A DNA stretch of 58,237 nt from Clostridia bacterium (GCA_017435905.1 JAFSEB010000054.1:1-58237); one strand, 5' to 3'; shown: positions 7,916-16,003, counted from the stretch's first letter. The notes: a model not told the origin generated them from the sequence alone. Numbers and translations: made by a program.

Positions 7916-7969
7916 TTGCACTCCGGTTCGGGTTATGCTACACTATAGCAATAAATGAAAACGTTTTCA
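7916..7969 (+). promoter_or_regulatory. Promoter plus 14-bp LacI/CcpA-like operator for the malQ-glgP fusion
   Basis: TTGCAC (7916-7921), 17 bases and TACACT (7939-7944) make a promoter. The perfect palindrome TGAAAACGTTTTCA (7956-7969) covers the expected start of transcription and ends 5 bases before the ribosome binding site. CcpA and MalR-type LacI-family repressors bind such AAACGTTT-centred sites, so carbon-source control of glycogen breakdown is a reasonable inference. Confidence 0.65.
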
Positions 7970-7983
7970 ATTTGGAGGAATCA

Positions 7984-10900
7984 GTGGGTAAAAGCGGTGT
8001 CCTGATGCACATCACCTCCCTGCCGTCGCCTTACGGCATCGGCACGATGGGGCGTGCAGCATATGAGTTTGCAGATTTTGTTGCCGGAAGCGGCATGGCG
8101 GTGTGGCAGGTGCTGCCCATCGGCCCCACCGGTTATGGCGATTCGCCGTATCAGGCTTTTTCTACCTTTGCAGGCAATCCGAACCTGATCGACCTTGATC
8201 TTCTTCTGAAAGACGGCATCCTTGCTGCGGAAGATCTTTCGGACCTTTACTTTGGCGATGATCCCCTTCGGGTGGACTACGGCGCTGTGGTCTACGCCCA
8301 CGGCGAGGCGCTCAGGCGTGCCTTTAAGCGCAGCGGTGAAGCCCTTCTGGAAGCGGTGGAAGCCTTCCGTGAGGATAACCCCTGGCTTCGGGAATATGCG
8401 CTCTTTATGGCTGTGAAGGGTCACTTCGGCGGCGTATCCTGGCAGCAGTGGCCGGATGATGCCATCCGCCTGCATGAGGAGGCAGCCGTTGCACATTACA
8501 GCGAACTTCTCAAAGAGGAAACTGCATATTATGCTTTTGTGCAGTACCTTTTCTTCAAACAGTGGAATGCGCTCAAGGCGTATGCCAACAAAAAGGGCGT
8601 GAAGATTCTTGGCGATATGCCCATTTACGTGGCGCCGGATTCCTCCGACATCTGGTCGGAAAGCGACCTTTTCCTGCTGGATGAAGACAAGCGCCCCACC
8701 TTCGTGGCAGGCGTGCCGCCGGATTATTTTTCCACGGAAGGTCAGCTTTGGGGCAACCCCCTTTATGATTGGGACGCCATGAAGCGGGAAGACTATGCAT
8801 GGTGGAAGAAGCGCCTTCGTGCCATGGGCGAAATGTTCGACATGGTGCGCATCGATCACTTTATCGGCTTTGCACGCTATTATGCCATTCCCGCAGCGTC
8901 CGATACCGCAAAGGACGGCGCTTACCGCCCCGGCCCCGGCATGGATCTTTTCAATGCCCTGAAGGATATCACAGCGGATCTTCCCATCGTGGCGGAAGAC
9001 CTTGGCATCATCACGCCGGAGGTAGAGAAGCTGCTGAAGGATTCCGGCTTCCCGGGCATGCGTGTGCTGCAGTTTGCCTTTGGCGGCGAGGATGACAACA
9101 TGCACCTGCCGAATGTCATCAGCCCCAACACGGCCCTGTATACCGCCACCCATGACAATGCTTCCATCCTTGATTGGTGGGAGGATGCCGGCGAAGCGGA
9201 GCGTGCCTGCGCAAGGGAAAGGCTGCACCTTTCCGAAGCGGATGAAAGGGAGATCAACTGGGCGCTGATCCGTGCAGCCTATGCGAGCCATGCGAAATAC
9301 TGCATCATCCCCATGCAGGATTACCTTGGCCTCGGCAAGGACAGCCGCATGAATTCCCCTGCCACCCTTGGCGGAAACTGGAGCTGGCGCATGGGCAAGG
9401 ATGCTGTGGATGCAGCCCTTGCAACACGTATTCTCCGGATCAACAAACAGTACAGAAGGACTGATCGAAAGGAAGAGACCATGGACTGCAAAAACATTTT
9501 GCGCCGCATGGAGGAATCCCTCCAGAGCAATTATCAGATCGAACTGCACGAAGCGAGCACCGTTCAGCTTCACAACGCCCTTGCGGACGCTGTGATGATG
9601 GAGCTTTCCGGCGATTGGCGTGACAGCCGCCATGCCTATGAGCGTGTGCGCCGTGCCTACTATATCTCTGCCGAATACCTCATCGGCAGGATGGTGTTCA
9701 ACAACCTTTACTGCCTCGGCATCCTTGGCGAAGTGCGTGAGCTTCTCCGTGCCCGGGGCGCAGATATCACCGCTATGGAAGACATCGAGGATGCAGCCCT
9801 CGGCAACGGCGGTCTCGGCCGCCTTGCAGCCTGCTTCCTTGACAGCGCCGCCACCCACAACATTCCCCTTGACGGCTATGGCCTGCGCTACAAGTTCGGC
9901 CTTTTCAAGCAGAGCTTTGACAACGGCTTCCAGGTGGAAAAGGCGGATGACTGGCAGCGCTACGGCGATCCCTGGAGCCGCCGCCGTGATGACCGCATCG
10001 TCACCGTGGAATTTGCAGACCAGAAGGTGCTGGCCGTTCCCTACGATATGCCCGTGATCGGCTTCCGTACCCGCAACATCGGCACGCTGCGCCTTTGGCA
10101 GAGCGAACCCATGGAGGAGTTCGATTTCCGCCTGTTCAACGATCAGGAATACACCCTTGCGGTGCGTGAAAAGAACTCCGTTGAGGATATCACCCGTGTG
10201 CTCTATCCCAATGACAGTACCTATGCCGGCAAGCGCCTGCGCCTGAAGCAGCAGTACTTCCTTTCCAGCGCCTCCATGCAGGATGTGATCCGCCGCTACA
10301 AGCGCTCCCGGGGCAAGAACGGCAAGTGCGATTTCTCCGGCTTTGCGGCACATTGTGCCATTCAGCTCAACGATACGCATCCCACCGTTTCCATTCCGGA
10401 GCTTATCCGTCTTCTGATGCTCGAAGGCATGGATTTCGATGCTGCTTTTGCCATCGCAAGGGAGACCTTCTCCTACACCAACCACACCATCATGAGCGAA
10501 GCCCTTGAAAAGTGGGAGCTTGAGCTCTTCAACAGCGTGGTGCCCCAGATGGGTGAGATCATTTGCCGCATCAACGACAAGCTCAACGCAGAGCTTCGTG
10601 CTGCCGGTGTGGACGATGAGCGCCGCAGCCGCATGCAGATCGTGTGCGACAACACCATCCACATGGCACGCCTTGCGGTGTATGTTTCCACCTATGTGAA
10701 CGGCGTAGCACGCATCCATACGGAGATCCTCAAAGATGATATTTTCCGTGACTGGTATGCCGTGTATCCCCACCGCTTCCAGAACAAGACCAACGGCATC
10801 ACCCAGCGCCGCTGGCTCGGTCTGTGCAATCCGGAACTGACCGCCCTTCTTGCGGAAAAGATCGGCGACGGCTTCCTGACCGACCTTAACGAGATCGCAG

Positions 10901-11853
10901 CGCTGAAGGATAAGATCGACGATGCCTTCATCCTTCGCTTCAACGCCGCCAAGCATGAAAAGAAACGCCAGCTTGCCGCCATCATCAAGGAGCGTGAGGG
11001 CGTGGATATCCCCACGGACTTCGTGTTCGATATTCAGGTCAAGCGCATGCACGAGTATAAGCGCCAGCTGCTCAACGCCTTCTCCATCCTCGATATCTAT
11101 TTCCGCCTGAAGGATGGCAGCCTGACCGACTTTACGCCCACCGCCTTCATTTTCGGCGCAAAGGCAGCCCCGGGTTACTGGCGTGCAAAGGGCGTCATCA
11201 AGTTCATCAACGAGATCGCCAAGCGCATCAACAACGATCCAGAGATGAAGGATAAGATGCGTGTGGTCTTCGTGCAGAACTACAACTGTTCCTATGCGGA
11301 GCACATCATCCCTGCGGCGGATATTTCCGAGCAGATCTCTCCTGCAGGCACGGAAGCCTCCGGCACGGGCAACATGAAGTTCATGCTCAACGGCACCGTG
11401 ACCCTTGGCACCTATGACGGCGCCAACATCGAGATCGTGGAGCAGGCAGGCGAGGAGAACAACTACATCTTCGGCGCAAGGGTGGAAGACATTGCACGCA
11501 TCCGTTCCACCTACAACCCGAAGGCCATCTATGACGGCGATGCACGCATCCGCAGGGTCATGGATACCCTCATCGACGGCACCTTCAGCGATGATAATAC
11601 CGGCTCCTTCCGTGAGCTTTACGGCTCCATCCTCTTCGGTGCGAACTGGCATGCGCCGGATCATTATTTCCTGCTTCTTGATTTCAATCCCTATGTGGAA
11701 GCGAAGCTTCGTGCCAACAGGGATTACCGTGACAGCCTTGCCTTTGGCCGTAAGTGCCTGATGAACACCGCCTCCGCCGGAAAATTCTCCAGCGACCGCA
11801 CCATCCGGCAGTATGCGGAGGAGCTCTGGCATCTGCCCAGGGTAGAACTGTAA
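7984..11853 (+). CDS. MalQ-GlgP fusion: 4-alpha-glucanotransferase joined to glycogen/maltodextrin phosphorylase
   Basis: One uninterrupted frame of 1289 residues. Residues 1-498 are a complete 4-alpha-glucanotransferase (GVLMHITSLPSPYGIGTMG at the start; nucleophile Asp291 in MVRIDHF, acid/base Glu338 in VAEDLG, Asp391 in THDNAS). Residues 500-1289 are a complete GT35 phosphorylase (RRAYYISAEYLIGRMV; PLP lysine in GTGNMKFMLNG near residue 1132). The join is a short basic linker (YRRTDRKEE) with no stop codon. A GGAAGAG site precedes the internal ATG at 9481, so a free phosphorylase may also be made. The two activities act in sequence: MalQ rearranges maltodextrins into longer chains that GlgP phosphorolyses to glucose 1-phosphate. 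Start is GTG 7984 behind GGAGG. Confidence 0.9.
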   Translation: MGKSGVLMHITSLPSPYGIGTMGRAAYEFADFVAGSGMAVWQVLPIGPTGYGDSPYQAFSTFAGNPNLIDLDLLLKDGILAAEDLSDLYFGDDPLRVDYGAVVYAHGEALRRAFKRSGEALLEAVEAFREDNPWLREYALFMAVKGHFGGVSWQQWPDDAIRLHEEAAVAHYSELLKEETAYYAFVQYLFFKQWNALKAYANKKGVKILGDMPIYVAPDSSDIWSESDLFLLDEDKRPTFVAGVPPDYFSTEGQLWGNPLYDWDAMKREDYAWWKKRLRAMGEMFDMVRIDHFIGFARYYAIPAASDTAKDGAYRPGPGMDLFNALKDITADLPIVAEDLGIITPEVEKLLKDSGFPGMRVLQFAFGGEDDNMHLPNVISPNTALYTATHDNASILDWWEDAGEAERACARERLHLSEADEREINWALIRAAYASHAKYCIIPMQDYLGLGKDSRMNSPATLGGNWSWRMGKDAVDAALATRILRINKQYRRTDRKEETMDCKNILRRMEESLQSNYQIELHEASTVQLHNALADAVMMELSGDWRDSRHAYERVRRAYYISAEYLIGRMVFNNLYCLGILGEVRELLRARGADITAMEDIEDAALGNGGLGRLAACFLDSAATHNIPLDGYGLRYKFGLFKQSFDNGFQVEKADDWQRYGDPWSRRRDDRIVTVEFADQKVLAVPYDMPVIGFRTRNIGTLRLWQSEPMEEFDFRLFNDQEYTLAVREKNSVEDITRVLYPNDSTYAGKRLRLKQQYFLSSASMQDVIRRYKRSRGKNGKCDFSGFAAHCAIQLNDTHPTVSIPELIRLLMLEGMDFDAAFAIARETFSYTNHTIMSEALEKWELELFNSVVPQMGEIICRINDKLNAELRAAGVDDERRSRMQIVCDNTIHMARLAVYVSTYVNGVARIHTEILKDDIFRDWYAVYPHRFQNKTNGITQRRWLGLCNPELTALLAEKIGDGFLTDLNEIAALKDKIDDAFILRFNAAKHEKKRQLAAIIKEREGVDIPTDFVFDIQVKRMHEYKRQLLNAFSILDIYFRLKDGSLTDFTPTAFIFGAKAAPGYWRAKGVIKFINEIAKRINNDPEMKDKMRVVFVQNYNCSYAEHIIPAADISEQISPAGTEASGTGNMKFMLNGTVTLGTYDGANIEIVEQAGEENNYIFGARVEDIARIRSTYNPKAIYDGDARIRRVMDTLIDGTFSDDNTGSFRELYGSILFGANWHAPDHYFLLLDFNPYVEAKLRANRDYRDSLAFGRKCLMNTASAGKFSSDRTIRQYAEELWHLPRVEL

Positions 11854-11871
11854 CGATACCGGTCCTACACA

Positions 11872-11902
11872 ATGCGCCGCAGCATGCTGCGGCGCATTTT
11901 TT
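11872..11902 (+). terminator. Terminator after malQ-glgP
   Basis: ATGCGCCGCAGC (11872-11883) pairs perfectly with 11886-11897, followed by a run of six T. Confidence 0.9.
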
Positions 11903-11957
11903 ATGTCGTTTTCAGTTTGTTTTCAGAAAAAATGTACTGTCATCATCATAACGGACA

Positions 11958-11976
11958 TGTTATAATATCCATAACA
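11958..11976 (+). promoter_or_regulatory. Extended -10 promoter overlapped by an inverted repeat, upstream of the GntR gene
   Basis: TATAAT (11961-11966) is preceded by a TGT extended -10 element; the -35 region is poor. TGTTAT (11958-11963) and ATAACA (11971-11976) form an inverted repeat with a 7-base spacer lying over the -10 box. This placement suggests autorepression by the GntR protein encoded next. Confidence 0.5.
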
Positions 11977-12047
11977 AACATGTATCTTGCAAAACGGATC
12001 CACGGATCATGTCTGAATACAAAAATCCTTTTTCGGAAAGGCTGCTT

Positions 12048-12737
12048 ATGGAAACACATATCCGCACAGCAACGATAAAAGAAAAAGTCTATCACCACCT
12101 GCGTCAAAAGATCCTGCACCACCAATACTGCCCCGGCGAATGGCTGCAGGAAAAGGAGATCGCAGAAAAGCTGCAGGTCAGCCGTTCGCCGGTGCGTGAG
12201 GCGCTGCAGATGCTCGTCAAAGAAGGTCTTGCCACGGAGATCCCCCAAAAGGGCGTATGGGTCAGAACGCTTACCGAAAAGGATGTGGAGGAGATATTTG
12301 CCCTCAGGATCCTTCTTGAGGGGGATGCCATCAAGCGCATCGGCAGGCAGCTTCTTGAAGAGGATGCGGCTGCCCTTCGTGCATGCCTTTCCCATGAGTT
12401 TGCCGCACACCTTGAGGATAACGATCCCTGGGGCGAAACGCTGACGGAGGGTCTGCATGCGCTGGTAGTGCGCCTTGGGCAAAACAGAACTGCCCTCGGC
12501 ATCCACGAAAAGCTGTGCGCCATGCTGACGCTTTTGAACATTCCTGCCATCCTTGGCGATACGGATGCGAAGCGCTGCAGGGAGGAACATGAAAAGATCG
12601 TGATGCTGCTGCTTGAGAATGACCCTTTGGGTGCAGAAGCTGTTAACACGGCACATCAGGAACATGCAATGGCGCTGATCCTTGCGCACATGGCACAAAA
12701 CCGCAGAAGCCTTGCAAAAACAGGGCGGAAATGCTAA
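12048..12737 (+). CDS. GntR-family (FadR/FCD-type) transcriptional regulator
   Basis: A protein of 229 residues. The N-terminal winged helix is clear (IKEKVYHHLRQKILHHQYCP, EKEIAEKLQVSRSPVREALQ, KGVWVRTLTEKDVEEIFALR), followed by an all-helical C-terminal ligand domain of FCD type. The C-terminal domain is shorter and less conserved than usual, so the effector is unknown; many relatives respond to organic acids. Start chosen at ATG 12048, seven bases after GGAAAGG; ATG 12009 is in frame but has no good binding site. A palindrome on its own promoter suggests autoregulation. Confidence 0.82.
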   Translation: METHIRTATIKEKVYHHLRQKILHHQYCPGEWLQEKEIAEKLQVSRSPVREALQMLVKEGLATEIPQKGVWVRTLTEKDVEEIFALRILLEGDAIKRIGRQLLEEDAAALRACLSHEFAAHLEDNDPWGETLTEGLHALVVRLGQNRTALGIHEKLCAMLTLLNIPAILGDTDAKRCREEHEKIVMLLLENDPLGAEAVNTAHQEHAMALILAHMAQNRRSLAKTGRKC

Positions 12738-12740
12738 CAT
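12712..12740 (+). promoter_or_regulatory. Promoter of the DtxR/MntR-like gene
   Basis: TTGCAA (12712-12717), 17 bases, TAACAT (12735-12740), overlapping the end of the GntR gene. Confidence 0.5.
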
Positions 12741-12788
12741 AGCATCATCACCCTGTCATATACGGCAGGGCGCAGGAGGATACGGGAA

Positions 12789-13166
12789 ATGAAGATACAC
12801 GAGGCAGCGGAAAACTACCTGGAATGCATCCTCGTCCTGGGAAAAGAAAAAGCGCATGTGCGCTCTATCGATGTGGCACACCATATGGGCGTAACGAAGC
12901 CCACCGTCAGCTTCACGGTGAAGCAGTTCCGTGAAAACGGCTATGTGGAAATGGATGAGGACGGTTTCCTTACCCTGACCCCCATGGGGCTGGAGATCGC
13001 AGAACGTGTGTATGAGCGGCATGTGCTGCTTGAAGAGCTTCTTTGTGCCATCGGCGTGGATGCGGAGACCGCCAAAGAGGATGCCTGCCGCATTGAGCAC
13101 GATTTGAGCGATGTCACCTTCCGCAAGATCAAAGAATACGTGCAGAAGATCAAAGAAGGAAAATAA
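12789..13166 (+). CDS. DtxR/MntR-family metal-dependent regulator
   Basis: A protein of 125 residues. It has the helix-turn-helix of the DtxR family (ENYLECILVLGKE, VRSIDVAHHMGVTKPTVSFT, VKQFRENGYVEMDEDGFLTL) and the dimerisation domain with metal-ligand positions (AERVYERHVLLEELL, EDACRIEHDLSD, where the E and H residues of the CRxEH-type motif are visible). It has no SH3-like third domain and so resembles MntR/IdeR-short forms. No metal transporter is adjacent. Start ATG 12789 is behind GGAGGAT. Confidence 0.87.
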   Translation: MKIHEAAENYLECILVLGKEKAHVRSIDVAHHMGVTKPTVSFTVKQFRENGYVEMDEDGFLTLTPMGLEIAERVYERHVLLEELLCAIGVDAETAKEDACRIEHDLSDVTFRKIKEYVQKIKEGK

Positions 13167-13172
13167 CAGAGC

Positions 13173-13208
13173 CTGCGCAGCGGCAAATGTCCCTGCGCAG
13201 TTTGTTTT
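13173..13208 (+). terminator. Terminator after the DtxR-like gene
   Basis: CTGCGCAG (13173-13180) pairs with CTGCGCAG (13193-13200), followed by TTTGTTTT. Confidence 0.65.
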
Positions 13209-13232
13209 GAAAAAAGAGGGAGAGATGCCGTT

Positions 13233-13802
13233 ATGAAGACCGATGCTTATCTTGAGCTGATGCACATCTTTGAAAAACTGAAAAACGAGGAACGCCACAG
13301 CTGGACATCCTCCGGCAGGCGGGAAAGCGTGGCGGAGCACAGCTGGCGCCTTGCGCTGATGGCGTATTTCATGAAGGATGAATACCCGGACCTTGACATC
13401 ACAAAGGTCATTTTCATGTGCATCTGCCACGATCTTGGGGAAGCCTTCATCGGCGATATCCCTGCCTTTGAGAAAACGGGCGCCGATTCCCATGCGGAGG
13501 ATGACGCCCTTGCAAATTGGGTGAACAGCCTCGGCGAGCCCTATAAAACCGAGCTTTCCGCCCTCTTTGCGGAAATGCATGAGCGAAAGACACCGGAAGC
13601 GCAGCTCTACAAGGCGCTCGACAGAATGGAGGCGCTCATTCAGCACAACGAGGCGGATATTTCCACCTGGCTGCCCCTTGAATATGAGCTCAACTTTACC
13701 TACGGCATGCAGGATGCGGCTTTCTCGGCCTATACAAAGGCCCTTCGGGACAGGATCAACGAGGATACCGCCGCCAAGATCGAAGCGGCAAAAACAGAAT
13801 AA
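13233..13802 (+). CDS. HD-domain phosphohydrolase (YfbR/HDDC2-like 5'-nucleotidase)
   Basis: A protein of 189 residues with the HD metal-binding pattern: SVAEHSWRLALMA (first His), CICHDLGEAFIGDIP (HD pair with the following E), and a later D in YKALDRMEALIQ. This layout matches YfbR and HDDC2, which dephosphorylate deoxyribonucleoside 5'-monophosphates. The family tryptophan in the RHSWTSSGR segment is also present. Length is normal. It is a single gene between two hairpins; the start ATG 13233 follows GGGAGAG. Confidence 0.82.
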   Translation: MKTDAYLELMHIFEKLKNEERHSWTSSGRRESVAEHSWRLALMAYFMKDEYPDLDITKVIFMCICHDLGEAFIGDIPAFEKTGADSHAEDDALANWVNSLGEPYKTELSALFAEMHERKTPEAQLYKALDRMEALIQHNEADISTWLPLEYELNFTYGMQDAAFSAYTKALRDRINEDTAAKIEAAKTE

Positions 13803-13810
13803 AGTTAAAG

Positions 13811-13838
13811 AAAGCGGCATCCCAACGGATGCCGCTTT
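13811..13838. terminator. Bidirectional terminator
   Basis: AAAGCGGCATC (13811-13821) pairs perfectly with GATGCCGCTTT (13828-13838) between the convergent HD and M23 genes. Confidence 0.8.
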
Positions 13839-13853
13839 GTAATGGCAATGGAT

Positions 13854-14945
13854 CTACTGCTGCTGTTTCTGCATTTCCCTCACGGAAAGCAGCAGGAAAT
13901 AGGGGTTCAGGTAATAAAAATCCGGCGTTGTCACCGCAAGGTGCAGGTGGTTCGCATCGCTGTTGCCGGTGTTGCCCACATGGCCGATCACATCGCCTTT
14001 TTTGACGGTATCGCCCACCTGCAGGAAATCCGTCAGCCGCACCATGTGGTAATAGTGGTATTCGTAACCGTATGCGTCAAGGACTGCCACATAGTTGCCG
14101 GCAATATCGTTGGTGCTGATATGCGTCACGGTGCCGTCCGTGCAGGACAGGATGGGCGTATCTTCCGCCGCACGGATGTCCGTACCGGTGTGTTTTCGAG
14201 TGCTGCCGGAACGGGGCGCATACCAGCCGTCCTTGATGCGGTGACCTGGCAGCGGATCCGCAAGGGTGGCGATGTACTCTTCCGTAGGTTCGGGATATAC
14301 ATAGTCCGCTTCCTCGCCGGCATCATCGTAAATGGTGTTCATGTAGGCGAGGATCAGCTTGTAGGAATACGTTTCATCGGTGTGCCTGCCGAGGATGTCC
14401 TCATAATGCGCAAGCTGCACGGTAAAGGTGAGCCGGTCTTCCTCGGCCTCTGCGGAAAAGTGCAGGTTCTCCGCAAGCAGCGTTTCAAGATCGCTGCCTG
14501 CAGCCCGGTACAGGCTCACGGTCTCCTGCCAGCCGGGAAGGGAAAGGCAAAGCGCAAAGGCGGGGAGTGAAACATAATGCTCCGTTGCCGCAAGGCAGGC
14601 TTTGCTGCAGGCAGTGCGCACCTGCTTTTCAAGGGTGTCCGCCATGGCAAAGAAAAGGGAAAAGTTGGCGGCAATATCCTGTACGGTGGCCATTTCCGGC
14701 AGCGTATCAAGGGAAAGGTCAAGGCAAAGCGAAGTACGGAAGGCTTCCTCCGCAGCGGCGGCAGCGGCTTCAAGATCGGATACGGGCGCAGCTGTGGGCA
14801 CCGGGGAAGGCGCTTGGGAGGGGACAGGCGTTTGCTTCGGTGCGGCGGAGGGTACGGCGGTGCAGCCTGCTGCGAAACACAGCGCAAGAACAAGGCACCC
14901 GATGCGCACCGCAAAATGGGAAAATGCGGAATGAGACAAGGGCAT
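13854..14945 (-). CDS. M23-family peptidase lipoprotein
   Basis: A protein of 363 residues. It has a lipoprotein signal peptide with lipobox FAAGC at about residues 24-28, a Pro/Ala spacer, a helical middle region of about 180 residues without recognised domain, and a C-terminal LytM/M23 domain. Zinc-site elements are visible: RKHTGTDIRAAEDTPILS (H and D), and the HLHLAV motif near the end. The first domain motif reads HTGTD, as in active M23 endopeptidases. It probably cleaves or remodels peptidoglycan cross-bridges at the outer face of the membrane. Start ATG 14945 lies behind AAAGGAG. Confidence 0.85.
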   Translation of the reverse strand: MPLSHSAFSHFAVRIGCLVLALCFAAGCTAVPSAAPKQTPVPSQAPSPVPTAAPVSDLEAAAAAAEEAFRTSLCLDLSLDTLPEMATVQDIAANFSLFFAMADTLEKQVRTACSKACLAATEHYVSLPAFALCLSLPGWQETVSLYRAAGSDLETLLAENLHFSAEAEEDRLTFTVQLAHYEDILGRHTDETYSYKLILAYMNTIYDDAGEEADYVYPEPTEEYIATLADPLPGHRIKDGWYAPRSGSTRKHTGTDIRAAEDTPILSCTDGTVTHISTNDIAGNYVAVLDAYGYEYHYYHMVRLTDFLQVGDTVKKGDVIGHVGNTGNSDANHLHLAVTTPDFYYLNPYFLLLSVREMQKQQQ

Positions 14946-15013
14946 AGCTCCTTTATGATCGATACATACAGGCAATATTATGGCATAATTCCGCCGAAAT
15001 TTCACCACATAAT

Positions 15014-15042
15014 TTGTAACGTTTTTCACCGTGCCGTATAAT
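15014..15042 (+). promoter_or_regulatory. Promoter of the NAD(P)HX epimerase gene
   Basis: TTGTAA (15014-15019), 17 bases, TATAAT (15037-15042). Confidence 0.75.
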
Positions 15043-15072
15043 AAACGGGAAGAAAAAGGGGAGGAAGCGGAA

Positions 15073-15723
15073 ATGGCACAGCGGATCATGATCGAAGGAA
15101 GGGAAGAAACGGTGCTTTCCGTCAGGGAAATGCGTGAAGCGGATGCTTTTACCATTGAAACAGCCGTGGATGGCTGCACGCTGATGGGCAGGGCAGCAAA
15201 GGGCGTATTTGATGCGGTGAAGTGGGAAAGCCCCGTGGCGATCCTTGCAGGCGGCGGCAACAACGGCGGCGACGGCTATGCCCTTGCATGCCTTCTTGCG
15301 GATGCAGGCATCGTGGCGGCGGTCTATGCGGTATCGGAAAAGCTGACAAAGGATGGGGCGCACTATCGGGCATCGGCGGCACAAAAGGGCGTGAAGATCA
15401 TGCCGTTTTCTGCGGATGCGGCGCTTTCCCGGTACCCCATGATCGTGGACTGTATTCTCGGCACAGGCTTTTCGGGCGAATTGCGCCAAAGTGCGGCAGA
15501 TGCCATCCAAGCCGTGAACAGGGAAAAGGAAAGGGGCGCCTTCGTGGTCAGCGTTGACATCAACAGCGGCATGAACGGCGACAGCGGCGAAGCCAAACTA
15601 GCCGTGCGCTCCTCCCTGACGGTATCCATCGGCTATTACAAGCAGGGGCTTCTGGCGGATGCGGCAAAGCCCTATATCGGCAGGCTCGTCAATGTGCCCA
15701 TCGGCATCCTGCTCCCGGAATAA
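15073..15723 (+). CDS. nnrE: NAD(P)H-hydrate epimerase (YjeF N-terminal domain)
   Basis: A protein of 216 residues. It interconverts the R and S forms of damaged NAD(P)H hydrates so that the S-specific dehydratase can repair them. It matches the YjeF_N domain: LSVREMREADAFTIE at the start, the cofactor loop GGGNNGGDGYALA, then MIVDCILGTGFSGELR, and VVSVDINSGMNGDSGE. The C-terminal dehydratase domain with which bacterial proteins are usually fused is absent, so the partner NnrD must be elsewhere. Start ATG 15073 is behind GGGGAGG. Confidence 0.88.
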   Translation: MAQRIMIEGREETVLSVREMREADAFTIETAVDGCTLMGRAAKGVFDAVKWESPVAILAGGGNNGGDGYALACLLADAGIVAAVYAVSEKLTKDGAHYRASAAQKGVKIMPFSADAALSRYPMIVDCILGTGFSGELRQSAADAIQAVNREKERGAFVVSVDINSGMNGDSGEAKLAVRSSLTVSIGYYKQGLLADAAKPYIGRLVNVPIGILLPE

Positions 15724-15748
15724 ATAATATATAATATATTATTTTTGC

Positions 15749-15777
15749 TTTACAGGGGAACGGGAAGGGTGTATAAT
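15749..15777 (+). promoter_or_regulatory. Strong promoter of the tyrA leader
   Basis: TTTACA (15749-15754), exactly 17 bases, TATAAT (15772-15777). Transcription should begin near 15784, about 220 bases ahead of tyrA. Confidence 0.85.
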
Positions 15778-15818
15778 CCCGTTAAACAAAGGAACAAAAT
15801 CAGGAAAAGGAAACAAAC

Positions 15819-15902
15819 ATGCAGATTGATCCTTCTTCAGTTCGATACGCCTATTATCTCCCTGCGAGCGGTGTTCGCAGGGCATTTGGCGGTGTTTGCT
15901 GA
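15819..15902 (+). CDS. Tyr-rich leader peptide of tyrA (27 codons)
   Basis: ATG 15819 is placed 8 bases after AGGAAAAGG, a good ribosome binding site, and the frame closes at TGA 15900-15902. The peptide has no resemblance to a stable protein, but reads RYAYYLP in the middle: three tyrosine codons (TAC GCC TAT TAT, 15846-15857) within four positions. It lies between a strong promoter and the hairpins in front of prephenate dehydrogenase, a tyrosine biosynthesis gene. The obvious inference is ribosome stalling at Tyr codons when charged tRNA-Tyr is low. Confidence 0.65.
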   Translation: MQIDPSSVRYAYYLPASGVRRAFGGVC

Positions 15903-15905
15903 AAA

Positions 15906-15980
15906 GGGAGGCACGCAGTTTTTTTCGGTTCGGGCGATCGCAACCAAACTGTTCCCACGGCACGCTGCCGTGGTTTTTTT
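15906..15980 (+). promoter_or_regulatory. Attenuator: mutually exclusive antiterminator and terminator ahead of tyrA
   Basis: Terminator: CCACGGCA (15955-15962) pairs with TGCCGTGG (15966-15973), then seven T. Alternative fold: GGGA (15906-15909) with TCCC (15953-15956), CAGTTT (15916-15921) with AAACTG (15946-15951), and GGTT (15927-15930) with AACC (15942-15945). The alternative uses bases of the terminator's left arm, so the two exclude each other. The leader stop codon is 3 bases before GGGA, so a ribosome terminating there would cover the antiterminator strand. The bulge AGGCACG resembles a degenerate T-box UGGNACC. Confidence 0.6.
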
Positions 15981-16003
15981 GTTTTTCGGGAAAGGAGAGC
16001 GCA

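Noticed and set aside
7669..7983. 5' extension of the MalQ frame
   Set aside because: The frame is open upstream through the MarR gene and the promoter, but family similarity begins right after GTG 7984, which follows GGAGG.
7981..11832. Continuous 1283-codon frame antisense to malQ-glgP
   Set aside because: It exactly mirrors the real gene; the open antisense frame follows from codon bias (few TTA/CTA/TCA codons), and the translation has no recognisable motifs. The same applies to the 1005-codon antisense frame over uvrA (47343-50360).
15784..15980. A full classical T-box in front of tyrA
   Set aside because: The antiterminator-like bulge is similar, but stem I with a specifier loop and the exact UGGNACCGCG sequence are missing; a leader-peptide attenuator fits better. 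Kept as an alternative.
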